Shown piece after piece: positions 36,813-44,465 of a stretch of DNA of 44,465 nt (its first letter is position 1; every line of letters starts with the position of its first letter). The DNA lies in the NCBI GenBank assembly GCA_018242445.1, contig JAFEBW010000006.1, forward strand, positions 1-44,465, given 5' to 3'. The DNA comes from Pseudomonadota bacterium (lineage in GTDB: Bacteria; Pseudomonadota; Gammaproteobacteria; Xanthomonadales; Xanthomonadaceae). Below the pieces are notes generated by a model, which was not told the DNA's origin, made no database searches, and saw only the letters and a program-made list of their open reading frames with translations. The position numbers were made by a program, and so were the translations under genes.

Positions 36813-37213
36813 GGGAAGCTCCGGGCGGGTTCGGTGACACTCCTACCCTAGCGCGGCACGAGGGGCATCCGCCGACTGCGCAGCAACTCCGGCTCAGCCT
36901 CGATTCATCGGACATCACTGGCATAGCTTATAGAGGGCGCAATGCAGGCATTTGCACGTCGAATGACTCGTCCACGACCAAGGTCAAGTGACGTTGGGCT
37001 CGATCCACTCTGGGCATCACTGCAGACGCATCTGTCATTGGAATCACGGCGGCCTCTTCAGGTTCATGTGTCATTGGAAGAGGCTTGAACTTGACATTTC
37101 CAAGCGATATGCGATGATGGCCGGACGTGCCTTGAGCGCGTACCATGCTTTCGATGTACAAATAGACGTACAAAAAACAAAACTTCCAACTGACTTCCGA
37201 CGAGGAAATTCCA
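36813..37213. other. Lower-GC intergenic region upstream of the Ala/Ser-rich lipoprotein
   Basis: These 401 bases are visibly less GC-rich than their surroundings. They contain two copies of TGTCATTGGAA (37033-37043 and 37069-37079), 36 bases apart, and an inverted repeat GCCTCTTC / GAAGAGGC. A TTGACA at 37091-37096 has a weak -10 (GATGAT, 37113-37118), pointing toward the lipoprotein gene. A short minus-strand frame (36928-37146) is listed separately. The remainder shows nothing I recognise. Confidence 0.5.
36928..37146 (-). CDS. Possible small protein (doubtful)
   Basis: A 72-codon frame starting MVRAQGTSGHHRISLGNVKF and ending ESFDVQMPALRPL. Its latter half (PMTHEPEEAAVIPMTDASAV, then RHLTLVVDESFDV) has the mixed acidic/hydrophobic composition of real protein, unlike the Arg/Ala-rich shadow frames of this genome. 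There is no good Shine-Dalgarno, and an alternative ATG lies at 37074 (48 residues). It may be a genuine small gene or the tail of a decayed one. It is divergent from the Ala/Ser-rich lipoprotein gene. Confidence 0.25.
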   Translation of the reverse strand: MVRAQGTSGHHRISLGNVKFKPLPMTHEPEEAAVIPMTDASAVMPRVDRAQRHLTLVVDESFDVQMPALRPL

Positions 37214-37570
37214 ATGTCCATCAACAAGATCCTGCTCGCCGCCGCCCTCGGCCTGGCTCTGGCCGCTTGCGGCAACAACGGCGACAACGCCGCTTCCAGC
37301 GCTTCCGACGCCCAGACCCCGCCGCCGGCCGCTTCGGCCGCCAGCGACAACGGCATGGCCGCTTCCCCGGCCGCTTCCGACGCCGGCATGGCCGCTTCGG
37401 CTGCCTCCGACGCCAACGCCGCCGCTTCGGCTGCCGCCAGCGACGCCGCCAACGCGATGTCGGCTTCCCCGGCCAGCAGCGCCGCCGCTTCGGGCGCCGC
37501 CAGCCCGGCCGCCTCGGCTGCCAGCAGCGCCGCTTCGCCGGCCGCTTCGGCCGCTTCTTCCAAGAAGTAA
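37214..37570 (+). CDS. Ala/Ser-rich low-complexity lipoprotein
   Basis: A 118-residue protein with a textbook lipoprotein signal (MSINKILLAAALGLALAAC, lipobox LAAC, Cys19). It is followed by GNNGDN and then about 90 residues made almost wholly of Ala and Ser with scattered Asp, Pro, Gly, Met and Asn, ending SSKK. The coding DNA is a run of GCC-GCT-TCC/TCG codons, giving many imperfect direct repeats. GAGGAAATTCC before the ATG is a strong ribosome site and a strong terminator follows, so high expression is likely. The tail is probably an extended or helical spacer in the periplasm; I recognise no domain. Its lipobox would be processed by signal peptidase II (gene at 15311). Confidence 0.8.
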   Translation: MSINKILLAAALGLALAACGNNGDNAASSASDAQTPPPAASAASDNGMAASPAASDAGMAASAASDANAAASAAASDAANAMSASPASSAAASGAASPAASAASSAASPAASAASSKK

Positions 37571-37614
37571 TCTTCTGGAAGCTGCGCCAAGCAGCAAGCT
37601 GTCGCAACGATTGG

Positions 37615-37647
37615 AAAAGGGCGTGCTCCTGCACGCCCTTTTTCTTT
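37615..37647 (+). terminator. Rho-independent terminator after the Ala/Ser-rich lipoprotein
   Basis: GGGCGTG-CTCCTG-CACGCCC is preceded by AAAA and followed by TTTTTCTTT. It lies about 45 bases after the stop codon. The A-run and T-run extend the stem and would also allow some termination from the opposite strand. Confidence 0.9.
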
Positions 37648-37874
37648 GCGCGAGCGTTCGCTCAAAACCGCAACTCGGCGGCATGCCGCAACGCCGGCAA
37701 GTGCGTGATGCGCCCTGCAACTCGCCACGCAGCCAGCGCCGCGATGCGGTTCGGCGTCGCGCACGCATCGGCACGTCATGCAGCCATCCGCAGCGGCGCC
37801 GACGATGCGCGCACGCTGCGCGGCGGCCGATCATGGGATGATGCGCGTTTCAGCCATCGCCCGAGACACGCCCC

Positions 37875-39482
37875 ATGCCCGTGCTGACCACCCGCGTCGA
37901 TCCGCGCTCCGAGGACTTCCGCGCCAACGCGCAAGCCATGCAGGCGGTCGTGGACGATCTGGACGCGACCCTTGCGACGACGGCACTGGGCGGCGGCGAG
38001 AAGGCGCGCGCCAAGCACCTACAACGCGACAAGCTGCTGCCGCGCGACCGCATCGCCGCCCTGCTCGACCCCGGCGCGCCCTTCCTCGAACTCTCGCCGC
38101 TCGCCGCGCACGGCATGTACGACGGCCAGGCGCCGGGCGCGGGCATCGTCACCGGCATCGGCCGCGTGCATGGCCAGGAGGTGGTGGTGGTGGCCAACGA
38201 TGCCACCGTCAAGGGCGGCACGTATTTTCCGACCACCGTGAAAAAACACCTGCGTGCGCAACAGATCGCCCGCGAAAACCACCTGCCATGCGTGTATCTG
38301 GTCGATTCCGGCGGCGCGTTCCTGCCCTTGCAGGACGAGGTGTTCCCCGACCGCGAACACTTCGGGCGCATCTTCTACAACCAGGCGCGGCTGTCGGCGC
38401 AGAACATCCCGCAGGTCGCGGTGGTGATGGGCTCGTGCACCGCCGGCGGCGCCTACGTGCCGGCGATGTGCGACGAGTCCATCATCGTCAAGGAGCAAGG
38501 CACGATCTTCCTCGGCGGCCCGCCGCTGGTGAAAGCCGCGACCGGTGAGGTGGTGGATGCCGAATCGCTCGGCGGGGCCGACGTGCACACGTCCATTTCC
38601 GGCGTGGCCGACCACTTCGCCGAGAACGATGCGCACGCCTTGCAGATCGCGCGCTCCATCCTCGCCCACCTCAACCGCAGCAAGCGCTTGCCCGTGGCCG
38701 CGCAGACGCCGCGCGAGCCGCTGCATCCGGCCGCGGAGATCTACGGCATCGTGCCGCGCGACACCCGCAAGCCCTTCGACGTGCGCGAGATCATCGCCCG
38801 CATCGTCGATGGCTCGGAGTTCCAGGAGTTCAAGGCGCGCTACGGCAAGACCCTCATCACCGGCTTCGCCCACATCCACGGCTACCCGGTCGGCATCGTC
38901 GCCAACAACGGCATCCTGTTCGGCGAGTCCGCGCTCAAGGGCGCGCATTTCATCGAATTGTGCAACCAGCGCGGCGTCCCGCTGGTGTTCCTGCAGAACA
39001 TCACCGGCTTCATGGTCGGCAAGAAGTACGAGCAGGCCGGCATCGCCAAGGACGGCGCCAAGATGGTGACCGCGGTGGCCTGCGCGAGCGTGCCCAAGTT
39101 CACCGTGGTGATCGGCGGCAGCTTCGGCGCCGGCAACTACGCGATGTGCGGGCGCGCCTACGGCGGGCGCTTCCTGTGGATGTGGCCGAACGCGCGCATC
39201 TCGGTGATGGGCGGCGAGCAGGCGGCATCGGTGCTGGCGACGGTCAAACGCGACGGCATCGAAGCGGCGGGCAAGGCGTGGAGCGCGGAAGATGAAGATG
39301 CCTTCAAGACGCCGATCCGCGCCCAATACGAATCCCAGGGCCATCCCTACTACGCCAGCGCGCGGCTGTGGGACGACGGCATCATCGACCCGGCCGACAC
39401 CCGCCGCGTGCTCGGCCTGGCGCTGTCGGCCGCGATGAACGCGCCGATCGAGCGCGAACCGATGGGCGTGTTCAGGATGTGA
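37875..39482 (+). CDS. Acyl-CoA carboxylase carboxyltransferase subunit (methylcrotonyl-CoA type)
   Basis: A 535-residue biotin-dependent carboxyltransferase. Features in order: [80 protein letters not shown], and [20 protein letters not shown]. The second half shows [20 protein letters not shown] and [20 protein letters not shown]. Length and the [13 protein letters not shown] block favour the beta subunit of 3-methylcrotonyl-CoA carboxylase (leucine catabolism) over propionyl-CoA carboxylase. The partner biotin subunit and the isovaleryl-CoA dehydrogenase and hydratase genes that usually accompany it are not in the window. No clear Shine-Dalgarno precedes the ATG. Confidence 0.9.
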   Translation: MPVLTTRVDPRSEDFRANAQAMQAVVDDLDATLATTALGGGEKARAKHLQRDKLLPRDRIAALLDPGAPFLELSPLAAHGMYDGQAPGAGIVTGIGRVHGQEVVVVANDATVKGGTYFPTTVKKHLRAQQIARENHLPCVYLVDSGGAFLPLQDEVFPDREHFGRIFYNQARLSAQNIPQVAVVMGSCTAGGAYVPAMCDESIIVKEQGTIFLGGPPLVKAATGEVVDAESLGGADVHTSISGVADHFAENDAHALQIARSILAHLNRSKRLPVAAQTPREPLHPAAEIYGIVPRDTRKPFDVREIIARIVDGSEFQEFKARYGKTLITGFAHIHGYPVGIVANNGILFGESALKGAHFIELCNQRGVPLVFLQNITGFMVGKKYEQAGIAKDGAKMVTAVACASVPKFTVVIGGSFGAGNYAMCGRAYGGRFLWMWPNARISVMGGEQAASVLATVKRDGIEAAGKAWSAEDEDAFKTPIRAQYESQGHPYYASARLWDDGIIDPADTRRVLGLALSAAMNAPIEREPMGVFRM

Positions 39483-39568
39483 TGGCTTCCGCCGGGTCGA
39501 CTCCGACGCGCCGGCACCCCGCGCTATCCGCCGCGAGTGCCGGATCGCCGCGGAGTCGATCTCGACAT

Positions 39569-41110
39569 TTACTGGCCGACGGGTGGTGCCGGAGACACGG
39601 AAGCTGCGGGTGGCATCGACGCGTCCAGCGGTGCAGGCGGTAGCGGTGGTGCAGGCTGCATCGGCGGTGGCGGAGGCGATGCTGGCCACCTGCCGCCGTC
39701 CGCGTGCTGCACGCTGACCATCACGTGCGGGCTGCCGGGTGCCGCAGCAGGCCATGGCGGCGGCGCGGGCGGAGAGGGTGGCGGTGGCGGTGCGATGCCA
39801 GCCATCGACGGCATCGATGGCGCGGGCGGCGGTGGCGGCGGCGGCGCGATGTTGACGCGCGCTTCGACGCGGTAGGCACGCCGCATGGCTCGATCATCGA
39901 GCGCGATCGCTGCGGGCGCGCCGGCCGTGATGGCGACATTCACATGGCCGATGACGCGATCTGCGTCCGCACCCAGCACGTCACCGCTGATCTGCGTGGC
40001 TCCAGCGTGCGATCCGGCAGCCGGTGAAACCTTGAACCGCATGCCCCACGCGTTGACACCCTCGCCGATCTTCACCGTCGCCAGATCGCCCGCGCGGGCG
40101 ATGACCACCGGATGCGCCACGGGGCGACCGTTTTCATACATGGTCAAATCGATCCGGTAGAACGGCGACCTGCCATCGGCTTGCGCCGCGAATGTGCCCG
40201 CGGCTTGCCGCGCCGGTTCGTGACCGGCCATCGCCAGGCCGACTGCTCCGCTGGCAGCCAAGGCCACGACGACCGCGCCGACGATGCGCGCACCGCGCGC
40301 GGGACTTTTCTGCTTGAGCATCATGATGCGCTCCTTGATGGGCGGCACGGGATACCACGGGCAACCGAGCGGCGGCGTGCCTTCTCCCAACCCGGTCTTG
40401 AACAAGGCCTCCGCATACACCCGCCGGCTGTGCGGTCGGATACGCAGCACCGCGGCGTCGCAAGCCAGCTCGACGTCGCGACGGAACAGTGCTCCTGCGG
40501 CATGCACGATGGGGTTGAACCAGAACAACACTCGCAACAGCGCGCAAACCGCCAACGCCAACGGATCGCCACGGCGCTGGTGCATGCGTTCGTGCGCGAT
40601 CACCAACTCGCGTTCTTCGGCGGAGTAATCGCTCTCGAAACCAGCCGGAAGCACCAGCCGTTGCCGCCATACGCCGAGCACCGCCGGCGCAGCGCCACGC
40701 GTGGCGCTGCGCCAAACGCCATCGGCTTCACGGCGCATGCGCAAACTGGCGACATGCCGTCGCTGCCGCCATGCGAACACGAACGCGAAAACCACTGCGC
40801 CCATCAGCCATGCCACCAGCAGCCAGCGATCGGCGGCGATGCGCGAAACGGCACTCCGAATATGTACCGCCCACGCGAGCGGCGCCCCTCCGACCAAGGA
40901 TGGAGTCTGCGCCGCCGCGTTCAGAACCACACGCTGCGGCAATGTGAAGCATGCTCCCAGCGCCGCCAGCGGCACCGCGACCCAAATGCGACAGGCGATT
41001 TCCGCGCCCAGCATGCGCCGCAAGGGCTTGCGCAATACGGCGATGGCGATGCACGCGAGCGAGGTCGCGAGCGTCGCGTCGATCAGCCACGCCAGCAGTT
41101 CGGCGATCAT
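39569..41110 (-). CDS. BlaR1/M56-family membrane metallopeptidase with Pro-rich tail
   Basis: A 513-residue membrane protein. Three or four N-terminal spans (LLAWLIDATLATSLACIAIA; WVAVPLAALGACF; WLLVAWLMGAVVFAFVFAW) precede the zinc-peptidase signature HERMH at 173-177 and the third ligand Glu214 in DVELACDAAV. A further span follows (IVGAVVVALAASGAVGLAMA). The periplasmic part is not a beta-lactam-binding domain; it is about 110 residues of ordinary sequence, then about 110 residues extremely rich in Pro, Ala and Ser with runs of six or seven prolines. It is 58 bases downstream of the BlaI-like repressor gene, and the pair is the usual sensor-protease/repressor module. The signal it senses is unknown. 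Confidence 0.88.
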   Translation of the reverse strand: MIAELLAWLIDATLATSLACIAIAVLRKPLRRMLGAEIACRIWVAVPLAALGACFTLPQRVVLNAAAQTPSLVGGAPLAWAVHIRSAVSRIAADRWLLVAWLMGAVVFAFVFAWRQRRHVASLRMRREADGVWRSATRGAAPAVLGVWRQRLVLPAGFESDYSAEERELVIAHERMHQRRGDPLALAVCALLRVLFWFNPIVHAAGALFRRDVELACDAAVLRIRPHSRRVYAEALFKTGLGEGTPPLGCPWYPVPPIKERIMMLKQKSPARGARIVGAVVVALAASGAVGLAMAGHEPARQAAGTFAAQADGRSPFYRIDLTMYENGRPVAHPVVIARAGDLATVKIGEGVNAWGMRFKVSPAAGSHAGATQISGDVLGADADRVIGHVNVAITAGAPAAIALDDRAMRRAYRVEARVNIAPPPPPPPAPSMPSMAGIAPPPPPSPPAPPPWPAAAPGSPHVMVSVQHADGGRWPASPPPPPMQPAPPLPPAPLDASMPPAASVSPAPPVGQ

Positions 41111-41168
41111 GGCAGTCCCTTTCGTATGCTTGCGCGATGTTGCCAGGGCAACCGGCGCGCGCGGGAAA

Positions 41169-41537
41169 TCAACATTGGTCGTCGATCCGGTCGATCAGCC
41201 GACGCAGCTCGGCGATATCCCTCTTCGACAGCTTGCGGCGTTCGGAAAAATGCGCGACCAGCGGGGCGACGCGGCCGCCAAACAGGCGTTCGAGCAGACC
41301 CTCGCTCTCGCGCTGCACCCAGTCGGAGCGTTCCAGCACCGGTGCGTAGAGGTAGCGGCGACCGTCCTTCTCCGCCCGCACCGCGCCTTTCTTCAGCAGG
41401 CGGTTGAGCAGGGTCTTGATGGTCGGCTCCTGCCAGTCGTGCGACCTGGCGAGCGTCGCCACGACGTCATCGGCCGACAACGGGCTGCGCCGCCAGAGCA
41501 ATTCCATCACCGCCGATTCGGCATCGCTGATGCGCAT
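41169..41537 (-). CDS. BlaI/MecI/CopY-family transcriptional repressor
   Basis: A 122-residue repressor. Its winged helix-turn-helix covers ISDAESAVMELLWRRSPLSA, DDVVATLARSHDWQEPTIKT, and LLNRLLKKGAVRAEKDGRRY. The dimerisation tail contains LFGGRVAPLVAHFSERRKLS. In this family the paired M56 protease leads to cleavage of the repressor between helices of the C-terminal part. Two near-perfect operators lie 22-62 bases upstream of the start, so autoregulation is very likely. The ATG at 41535-41537 gives the standard N-terminus. No beta-lactamase gene lies in the window. Confidence 0.93.
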   Translation of the reverse strand: MRISDAESAVMELLWRRSPLSADDVVATLARSHDWQEPTIKTLLNRLLKKGAVRAEKDGRRYLYAPVLERSDWVQRESEGLLERLFGGRVAPLVAHFSERRKLSKRDIAELRRLIDRIDDQC

Positions 41538-41559
41538 GATTGCGTAGTTCCCTTGATTT

Positions 41560-41575
41560 GATTACGCCTGTAATC
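41560..41575. promoter_or_regulatory. BlaI-type operator 1
   Basis: GATTACGCCTGTAATC is a dyad with one mismatch in the TACA-NN-TGTA core recognised by BlaI/MecI repressors. It lies 22 bases before the repressor start codon, 24 bases from operator 2 centre to centre. Confidence 0.8.
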
Positions 41576-41583
41576 GAATTGCA

Positions 41584-41610
41584 GATTACACCTGTAATCG
41601 CGAATGTCAA
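41584..41610 (-). promoter_or_regulatory. BlaI-type operator 2 and promoter -35
   Basis: GATTACACCTGTAATC (41584-41599) is a perfect palindrome with the TACA-NN-TGTA core. A consensus -35, TTGACA, lies at 41605-41610 on the minus strand. The operator therefore covers the spacer and the expected -10 region, where a bound repressor would block polymerase. Confidence 0.85.
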
Positions 41611-41679
41611 GCGTCAGCGGAAAATCGCCCGATCGGCACTGCCCGGACGCCGAGACGGATCGGAAAGCCGTGGCGCTGC

Positions 41680-42099
41680 TTATGCGGCCGAACCGCCGCG
41701 ATGGGCGCTGGCGAGCATGGCCGCCATCTTGCGGTGGATCAGTTCGATCGCCTTGAGCGGGCGAATCATCACCTTGAAATCGACGATCAGTCCGTCATCG
41801 TTCCACGCGATCAGGTCGATGCCGTTGACCTGCACGCCGTCGAGCTCGACGGCGAACTCCAGCGCGGCATCGCGTTCGCCGACGATCTGCCGAACGTACT
41901 GGAACGACGGATCGCCGAACACCGCGAACGCCGCCGACAGGTAGGCCACGACCAGCGCGCGCCCGCGCAGCGGGGTGTGCACGATCGGCGAGTGGAACAC
42001 CGCATCCTCGGCGATCAATGCGGGCAGGCCGGAGGCATCGCGCGCGGCCAGCAGGCGATGCCATGTTTCCAGTGGATGCGATCGCATGGCGTGCGGCAC
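41680..42099 (-). CDS. NTF2-like (SnoaL-type) protein
   Basis: A 139-residue protein with the NTF2-like fold pattern: an N-terminal helix pair (HPLETWHRLLAARDASGLPA), the acidic LIAEDAVFHSPIVHTPLRGR, then beta strands ending FKVMIRPLKAIELIHRKMAA. SnoaL-type members can be small hydrolases or isomerases, or non-catalytic binding proteins, and nothing here decides between them. It begins four bases after the transketolase stop, so it is the second gene of a tkt transcript. An alternative start at 42087 is possible. Confidence 0.82.
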   Translation of the reverse strand: MPHAMRSHPLETWHRLLAARDASGLPALIAEDAVFHSPIVHTPLRGRALVVAYLSAAFAVFGDPSFQYVRQIVGERDAALEFAVELDGVQVNGIDLIAWNDDGLIVDFKVMIRPLKAIELIHRKMAAMLASAHRGGSAA

Positions 42100-42103
42100 G
42101 CGA

Positions 42104-44107
42104 TTACTTCAGATCCTTCACCGCGGCGACGATCTTCTCCACGGTGAATCCGAAGTACGGGAACAGTTGTTCGGCCGGCGCCGAAGCGCCGAAGGTGTCG
42201 ATGCCGATCGCCGCGCCATCCAGGCCCACGTACTTGCGCCAGTAATCGCTCACGCCCGCCTCGATCGCCACGCGCTTGCGGCACCAGCCTGGCAGCACGC
42301 CCTCGCGCCATTCCAGCGGCTGGCGGTCGAAGGCTTCGGTGCAGGGCATCGACACCACGCGCGCCTTCACGCCTTGCTGCGCGAGCGCGACGGCGGCCTG
42401 CCGCGCGAGTTCGACCTCCGAGCCGGTGGCGATCAGGATCGCATCGAACTTCGCCTCGGCCGGATCGCTCAGCACGTAGGCGCCGCGCTCGATGTCGGCC
42501 ACCTGCTGCGCGCTGCGCTGCTGGTGGGCGAGCTTCTGGCGGGTGAAGATCAGCGCGCTCGGGCCGGCTTGATGGAGGATCGCGGCCTTCCACGCCACCG
42601 CCGATTCGACCGCATCGCAGGGCCGCCACACGTCGAGGTTGGGGATGTGGCGCAGGCTGGCGACGTGCTCCACCGGCTGGTGGGTCGGGCCGTCTTCGCC
42701 CAGGCCGATGGAATCGTGGGTATAGACGTGGACGACGTGCGCCGGGTTGAGCGCGCTCATGCGCACGCCGTTGCGGGCGTAATCGGAGAACACCAGGAAG
42801 GTGGCGTCGTACGGCAGGAAGCCGCCGTGCAGGGCCAGCCCGCTGGAGATCGCGGTCATGCCGAACTCGCGCACGCCGTAGTGCACGTAGTTGCCGGCGG
42901 CCACTTCGTCGAGCACGTTGCGCGAGCCTTTCCAGATCGTCAGGTTGGATTCGGCCAGGTCGGCCGAGCCGCCGATCAATTCCGGCAGGTGCGGGCCGTA
43001 GGCCTCCAGCGCCATCTGCGAGGCCTTGCGGGTGGCGACCTCGGGACCGTCGGCCTGCGTCTTGGCGATGTAGGCATCGGCGGCGGCGGCAAAATCCTGT
43101 GGCAGCTCGGCGTGCGAGCGGCGCACCAGTTCGGCGGCGAGATCCGGATAGTGCTGGGCGTAGCGATCGAACAGCGCGTTCCACGCATCCTCGCGCACGT
43201 GGCCGGTGTTGATGGCGCGCCAGCCGTCGTAGATTTCCTGCGGGATCTCGAAGGGCGCATACGGCCAGTGCAGGTTGGCGCGCGCGGCGGCGAGCTCGTC
43301 CTTGCCCAGCGGCGAACCGTGCGCGGCCTCGCTGTCCTGCTTGTGCGGCGCGCCGAAGCCGATGATCGTGCGGCAGCAGATCAGGGTCGGCTTCGCGGAT
43401 TCGGCCTGCGCGTGCAGGATCGCCTCGCGGATCGCCTGCGGGTCGTGCCCGTCGACATCGCGGATCACCTGCCAGCCGTAGGCCTCGAAGCGCGCCGGGG
43501 TGTCGTCGGTGAACCAGCCCTGCACGTGGCCGTCGATGGAGATGTGGTTGTTGTCCCAGATCGCGACCAGCTTGCCCAGGCCCAGCGTGCCGGCCAGCGA
43601 AGCGGCCTCGTGCGAGATGCCTTCCATCATGCAGCCATCGCCCATGAACACCCAGGTCATGTGATCGACGATGTCGAACTCGGGGCGATTGAATTGCCGC
43701 GCCAGCAATTTCTCGGCGAGCGCGAAGCCGACCGCATTGGCGAAGCCCTGCCCCAGCGGGCCGGTGGTGGTTTCCACCCCGGGGGTGTCCTTGCACTCCG
43801 GGTGCCCTGGCGTCATCGAATGCAGTTGGCGGAATTGCTTGAGCTGCTGCATCGGCAGGTCGTAGCCCGACAGGTGCAGGCAGGCGTACTGCAGCATCGA
43901 GCCGTGCCCGTTGGAGAGAATGAAGCGGTCGCGGTTGAACCACTTCGGGTTGTGCGGGGCGTGCTTGAGGAAGTCGTTCCACAGCACCTCGGCGATGTCG
44001 GCCATGCCCATCGGCATGCCCGGATGGCCGGAGTTGGCCTGCTGCACCGCGTCGGCGGCGAGGAAGCGGATGGCGTTGGCGAGGTCGCGGCGGCTGGGCT
44101 GGGTCAT
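42104..44107 (-). CDS. tkt: Transketolase
   Basis: A 667-residue thiamine-diphosphate enzyme of the pentose phosphate pathway. The N-terminus [20 protein letters not shown] leads to the catalytic His28 in [20 protein letters not shown], the phosphate-contact [14 protein letters not shown], and the ThDP/Mg site [15 protein letters not shown], then [10 protein letters not shown]. The pyrimidine domain holds the [20 protein letters not shown] segment and [20 protein letters not shown]. The C-terminal domain carries [19 protein letters not shown] chose the ATG at 44107; the 26 upstream codons are not family-like. It leads an operon with the NTF2-like gene. Confidence 0.97.
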   Translation of the reverse strand: MTQPSRRDLANAIRFLAADAVQQANSGHPGMPMGMADIAEVLWNDFLKHAPHNPKWFNRDRFILSNGHGSMLQYACLHLSGYDLPMQQLKQFRQLHSMTPGHPECKDTPGVETTTGPLGQGFANAVGFALAEKLLARQFNRPEFDIVDHMTWVFMGDGCMMEGISHEAASLAGTLGLGKLVAIWDNNHISIDGHVQGWFTDDTPARFEAYGWQVIRDVDGHDPQAIREAILHAQAESAKPTLICCRTIIGFGAPHKQDSEAAHGSPLGKDELAAARANLHWPYAPFEIPQEIYDGWRAINTGHVREDAWNALFDRYAQHYPDLAAELVRRSHAELPQDFAAAADAYIAKTQADGPEVATRKASQMALEAYGPHLPELIGGSADLAESNLTIWKGSRNVLDEVAAGNYVHYGVREFGMTAISSGLALHGGFLPYDATFLVFSDYARNGVRMSALNPAHVVHVYTHDSIGLGEDGPTHQPVEHVASLRHIPNLDVWRPCDAVESAVAWKAAILHQAGPSALIFTRQKLAHQQRSAQQVADIERGAYVLSDPAEAKFDAILIATGSEVELARQAAVALAQQGVKARVVSMPCTEAFDRQPLEWREGVLPGWCRKRVAIEAGVSDYWRKYVGLDGAAIGIDTFGASAPAEQLFPYFGFTVEKIVAAVKDLK

Positions 44108-44194
44108 GGCGTTGGTATTGGCTGCTGTGAAGTCCCTCTCCGGTCGGGAGTAGGGTGATGAGGATGCTGATCGCACGGGGAGCATGAGTGTCTG

Positions 44195-44239
44195 CCCTCA
44201 TCCGCCCTGCGGGCACCTTCTCCCAAGGGGAGAAGGGAA
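44195..44239. repeat. REP-like element, GCCCTGCGGGC / CTCCC type, copy 2
   Basis: It has the same order as the copy at 30865: CCCTCATCCG, the dyad GCCCTGCGGGC, then ACCTTCTCCC-AAGGGGAGAAGGG. It lies upstream of tkt in a 270-base stretch (44108-44377) with no gene. Confidence 0.75.
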
Positions 44240-44342
44240 CTCTTATTGTCCCATCCCGGCGCGGCGGTGTCGCCTTGCACCCTTTACCACCGGCCTCGCG
44301 CCCATGCCAACACACGTTTTGGGGCACGTTGCGCAGCCAGCC

Positions 44343-44362
44343 CTCCCCCGCTTGCGGGGGAG
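44343..44362. repeat. REP-like palindrome, CTTG-centred copy near the right edge
   Basis: CTCCCCCGC-TT-GCGGGGGAG, a perfect dyad and the fourth copy of the family first seen at 4402. It lies 15 bases before the IS110 transposase stop. Confidence 0.8.
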
Positions 44363-44377
44363 CAACTGTGTTCAAGG

Positions 44378-44465
44378 TCAAGCAGTTTTTGCATGTCGCG
44401 AAGGATCCCAATGAGTGTTATCGCGCAGCATGGCGTTGAGCATCGTCAGCAGCTTGCGCATGGCA
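44378..44465 (-). mobile_element. IS110-family transposase, C-terminal fragment (truncated by window edge)
   Basis: A minus-strand frame enters from the right edge and ends at the TGA of 44378-44380. It reads AMRKLLTMLNAMLRDNTHWD then PSRHAKTA. The A-MRKLL-ML-A-LRD ending is typical of IS110-type DEDD transposases, downstream of their Transposase_20 domain. Only the last 28 or so residues are inside the window, so its integrity cannot be judged. A contig break within the element is likely. Confidence 0.8.

Noticed and set aside
39569..41537. A beta-lactam resistance locus
   Set aside because: The regulator pair is present, but the sensor lacks a penicillin-binding domain and no beta-lactamase or PBP gene is adjacent.
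41975..44158. A long plus-strand frame opposite transketolase
   Set aside because: It is a shadow of tkt on the other strand, with no domains.

Overview
The window is about 44 kb of GC-rich, densely coding bacterial chromosome. The conserved runs rplU-rpmA-obgE / rpsT / murJ-ribF-ileS-lspA-ispH and rpmI-rplT-pheS-pheT-ihfA-merR-tRNA-Pro point to a gammaproteobacterium of the Xanthomonadales (Lysobacterales). So do the ~180 kDa NAD-dependent glutamate dehydrogenase, a DUF1631 protein, a DUF6491-like lipoprotein and many short GC-rich palindromic repeats between genes. Species cannot be named from the sequence alone. Both edges fall inside transposase genes (IS30-type on the left, IS110-type on the right), which suggests the window is a whole contig broken at repeated insertion sequences.

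Layout. 1-8.3 kb is accessory and housekeeping mix: an IS30 remnant; a DUF1631 protein (-); a nitroreductase translationally coupled to a 5'-3' exonuclease (+); an ADP-ribose-type Nudix hydrolase (+); a lower-GC island with a secreted Sel1-repeat protein and a small membrane protein (-); prolyl aminopeptidase (-); and a membrane protein (+). 8.4-24.1 kb is the translation and envelope core. It lies almost entirely on the minus strand: tRNA-Pro, a MerR-type regulator, ihfA, pheT, pheS, rplT, rpmI, ispH, a cupin gene, lspA, ileS, ribF and murJ, then divergent rpsT with a TTG start, then obgE, rpmA and rplU. The usual thrS-infC pair is absent upstream of rpmI.

24.2-31 kb carries a secreted unknown protein, an MFS transporter, an exported PGAM5-like histidine phosphatase, a cytosolic 5'-nucleotidase, a TPR-sulfotransferase and a short NAD kinase. 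31-36.9 kb holds the giant glutamate dehydrogenase and a small lipoprotein. 37-44.2 kb holds an Ala/Ser-rich lipoprotein with strong expression signals, an acyl-CoA carboxylase carboxyltransferase subunit, a BlaI/BlaR1-type pair with two visible operators, an NTF2-like protein and transketolase, then the IS110 remnant.

I did not find a defence island, CRISPR array, prophage, secretion system or biosynthetic cluster. The most unusual material is non-coding: paired inverted arrays of 7-base repeats inside the pheS-pheT and rpmA-obgE gaps, with a related array inside the pheT reading frame; a tandem duplication of a nested hairpin between nadK and the glutamate dehydrogenase gene; and a dispersed family of C-rich/G-rich palindromes. 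Among proteins, the exported PGAM5-like phosphatase, the Ala/Ser-rich lipoprotein and the Sel1/small-membrane-protein pair deserve a closer look. All functional assignments come from motif recognition by eye; no database search was run.
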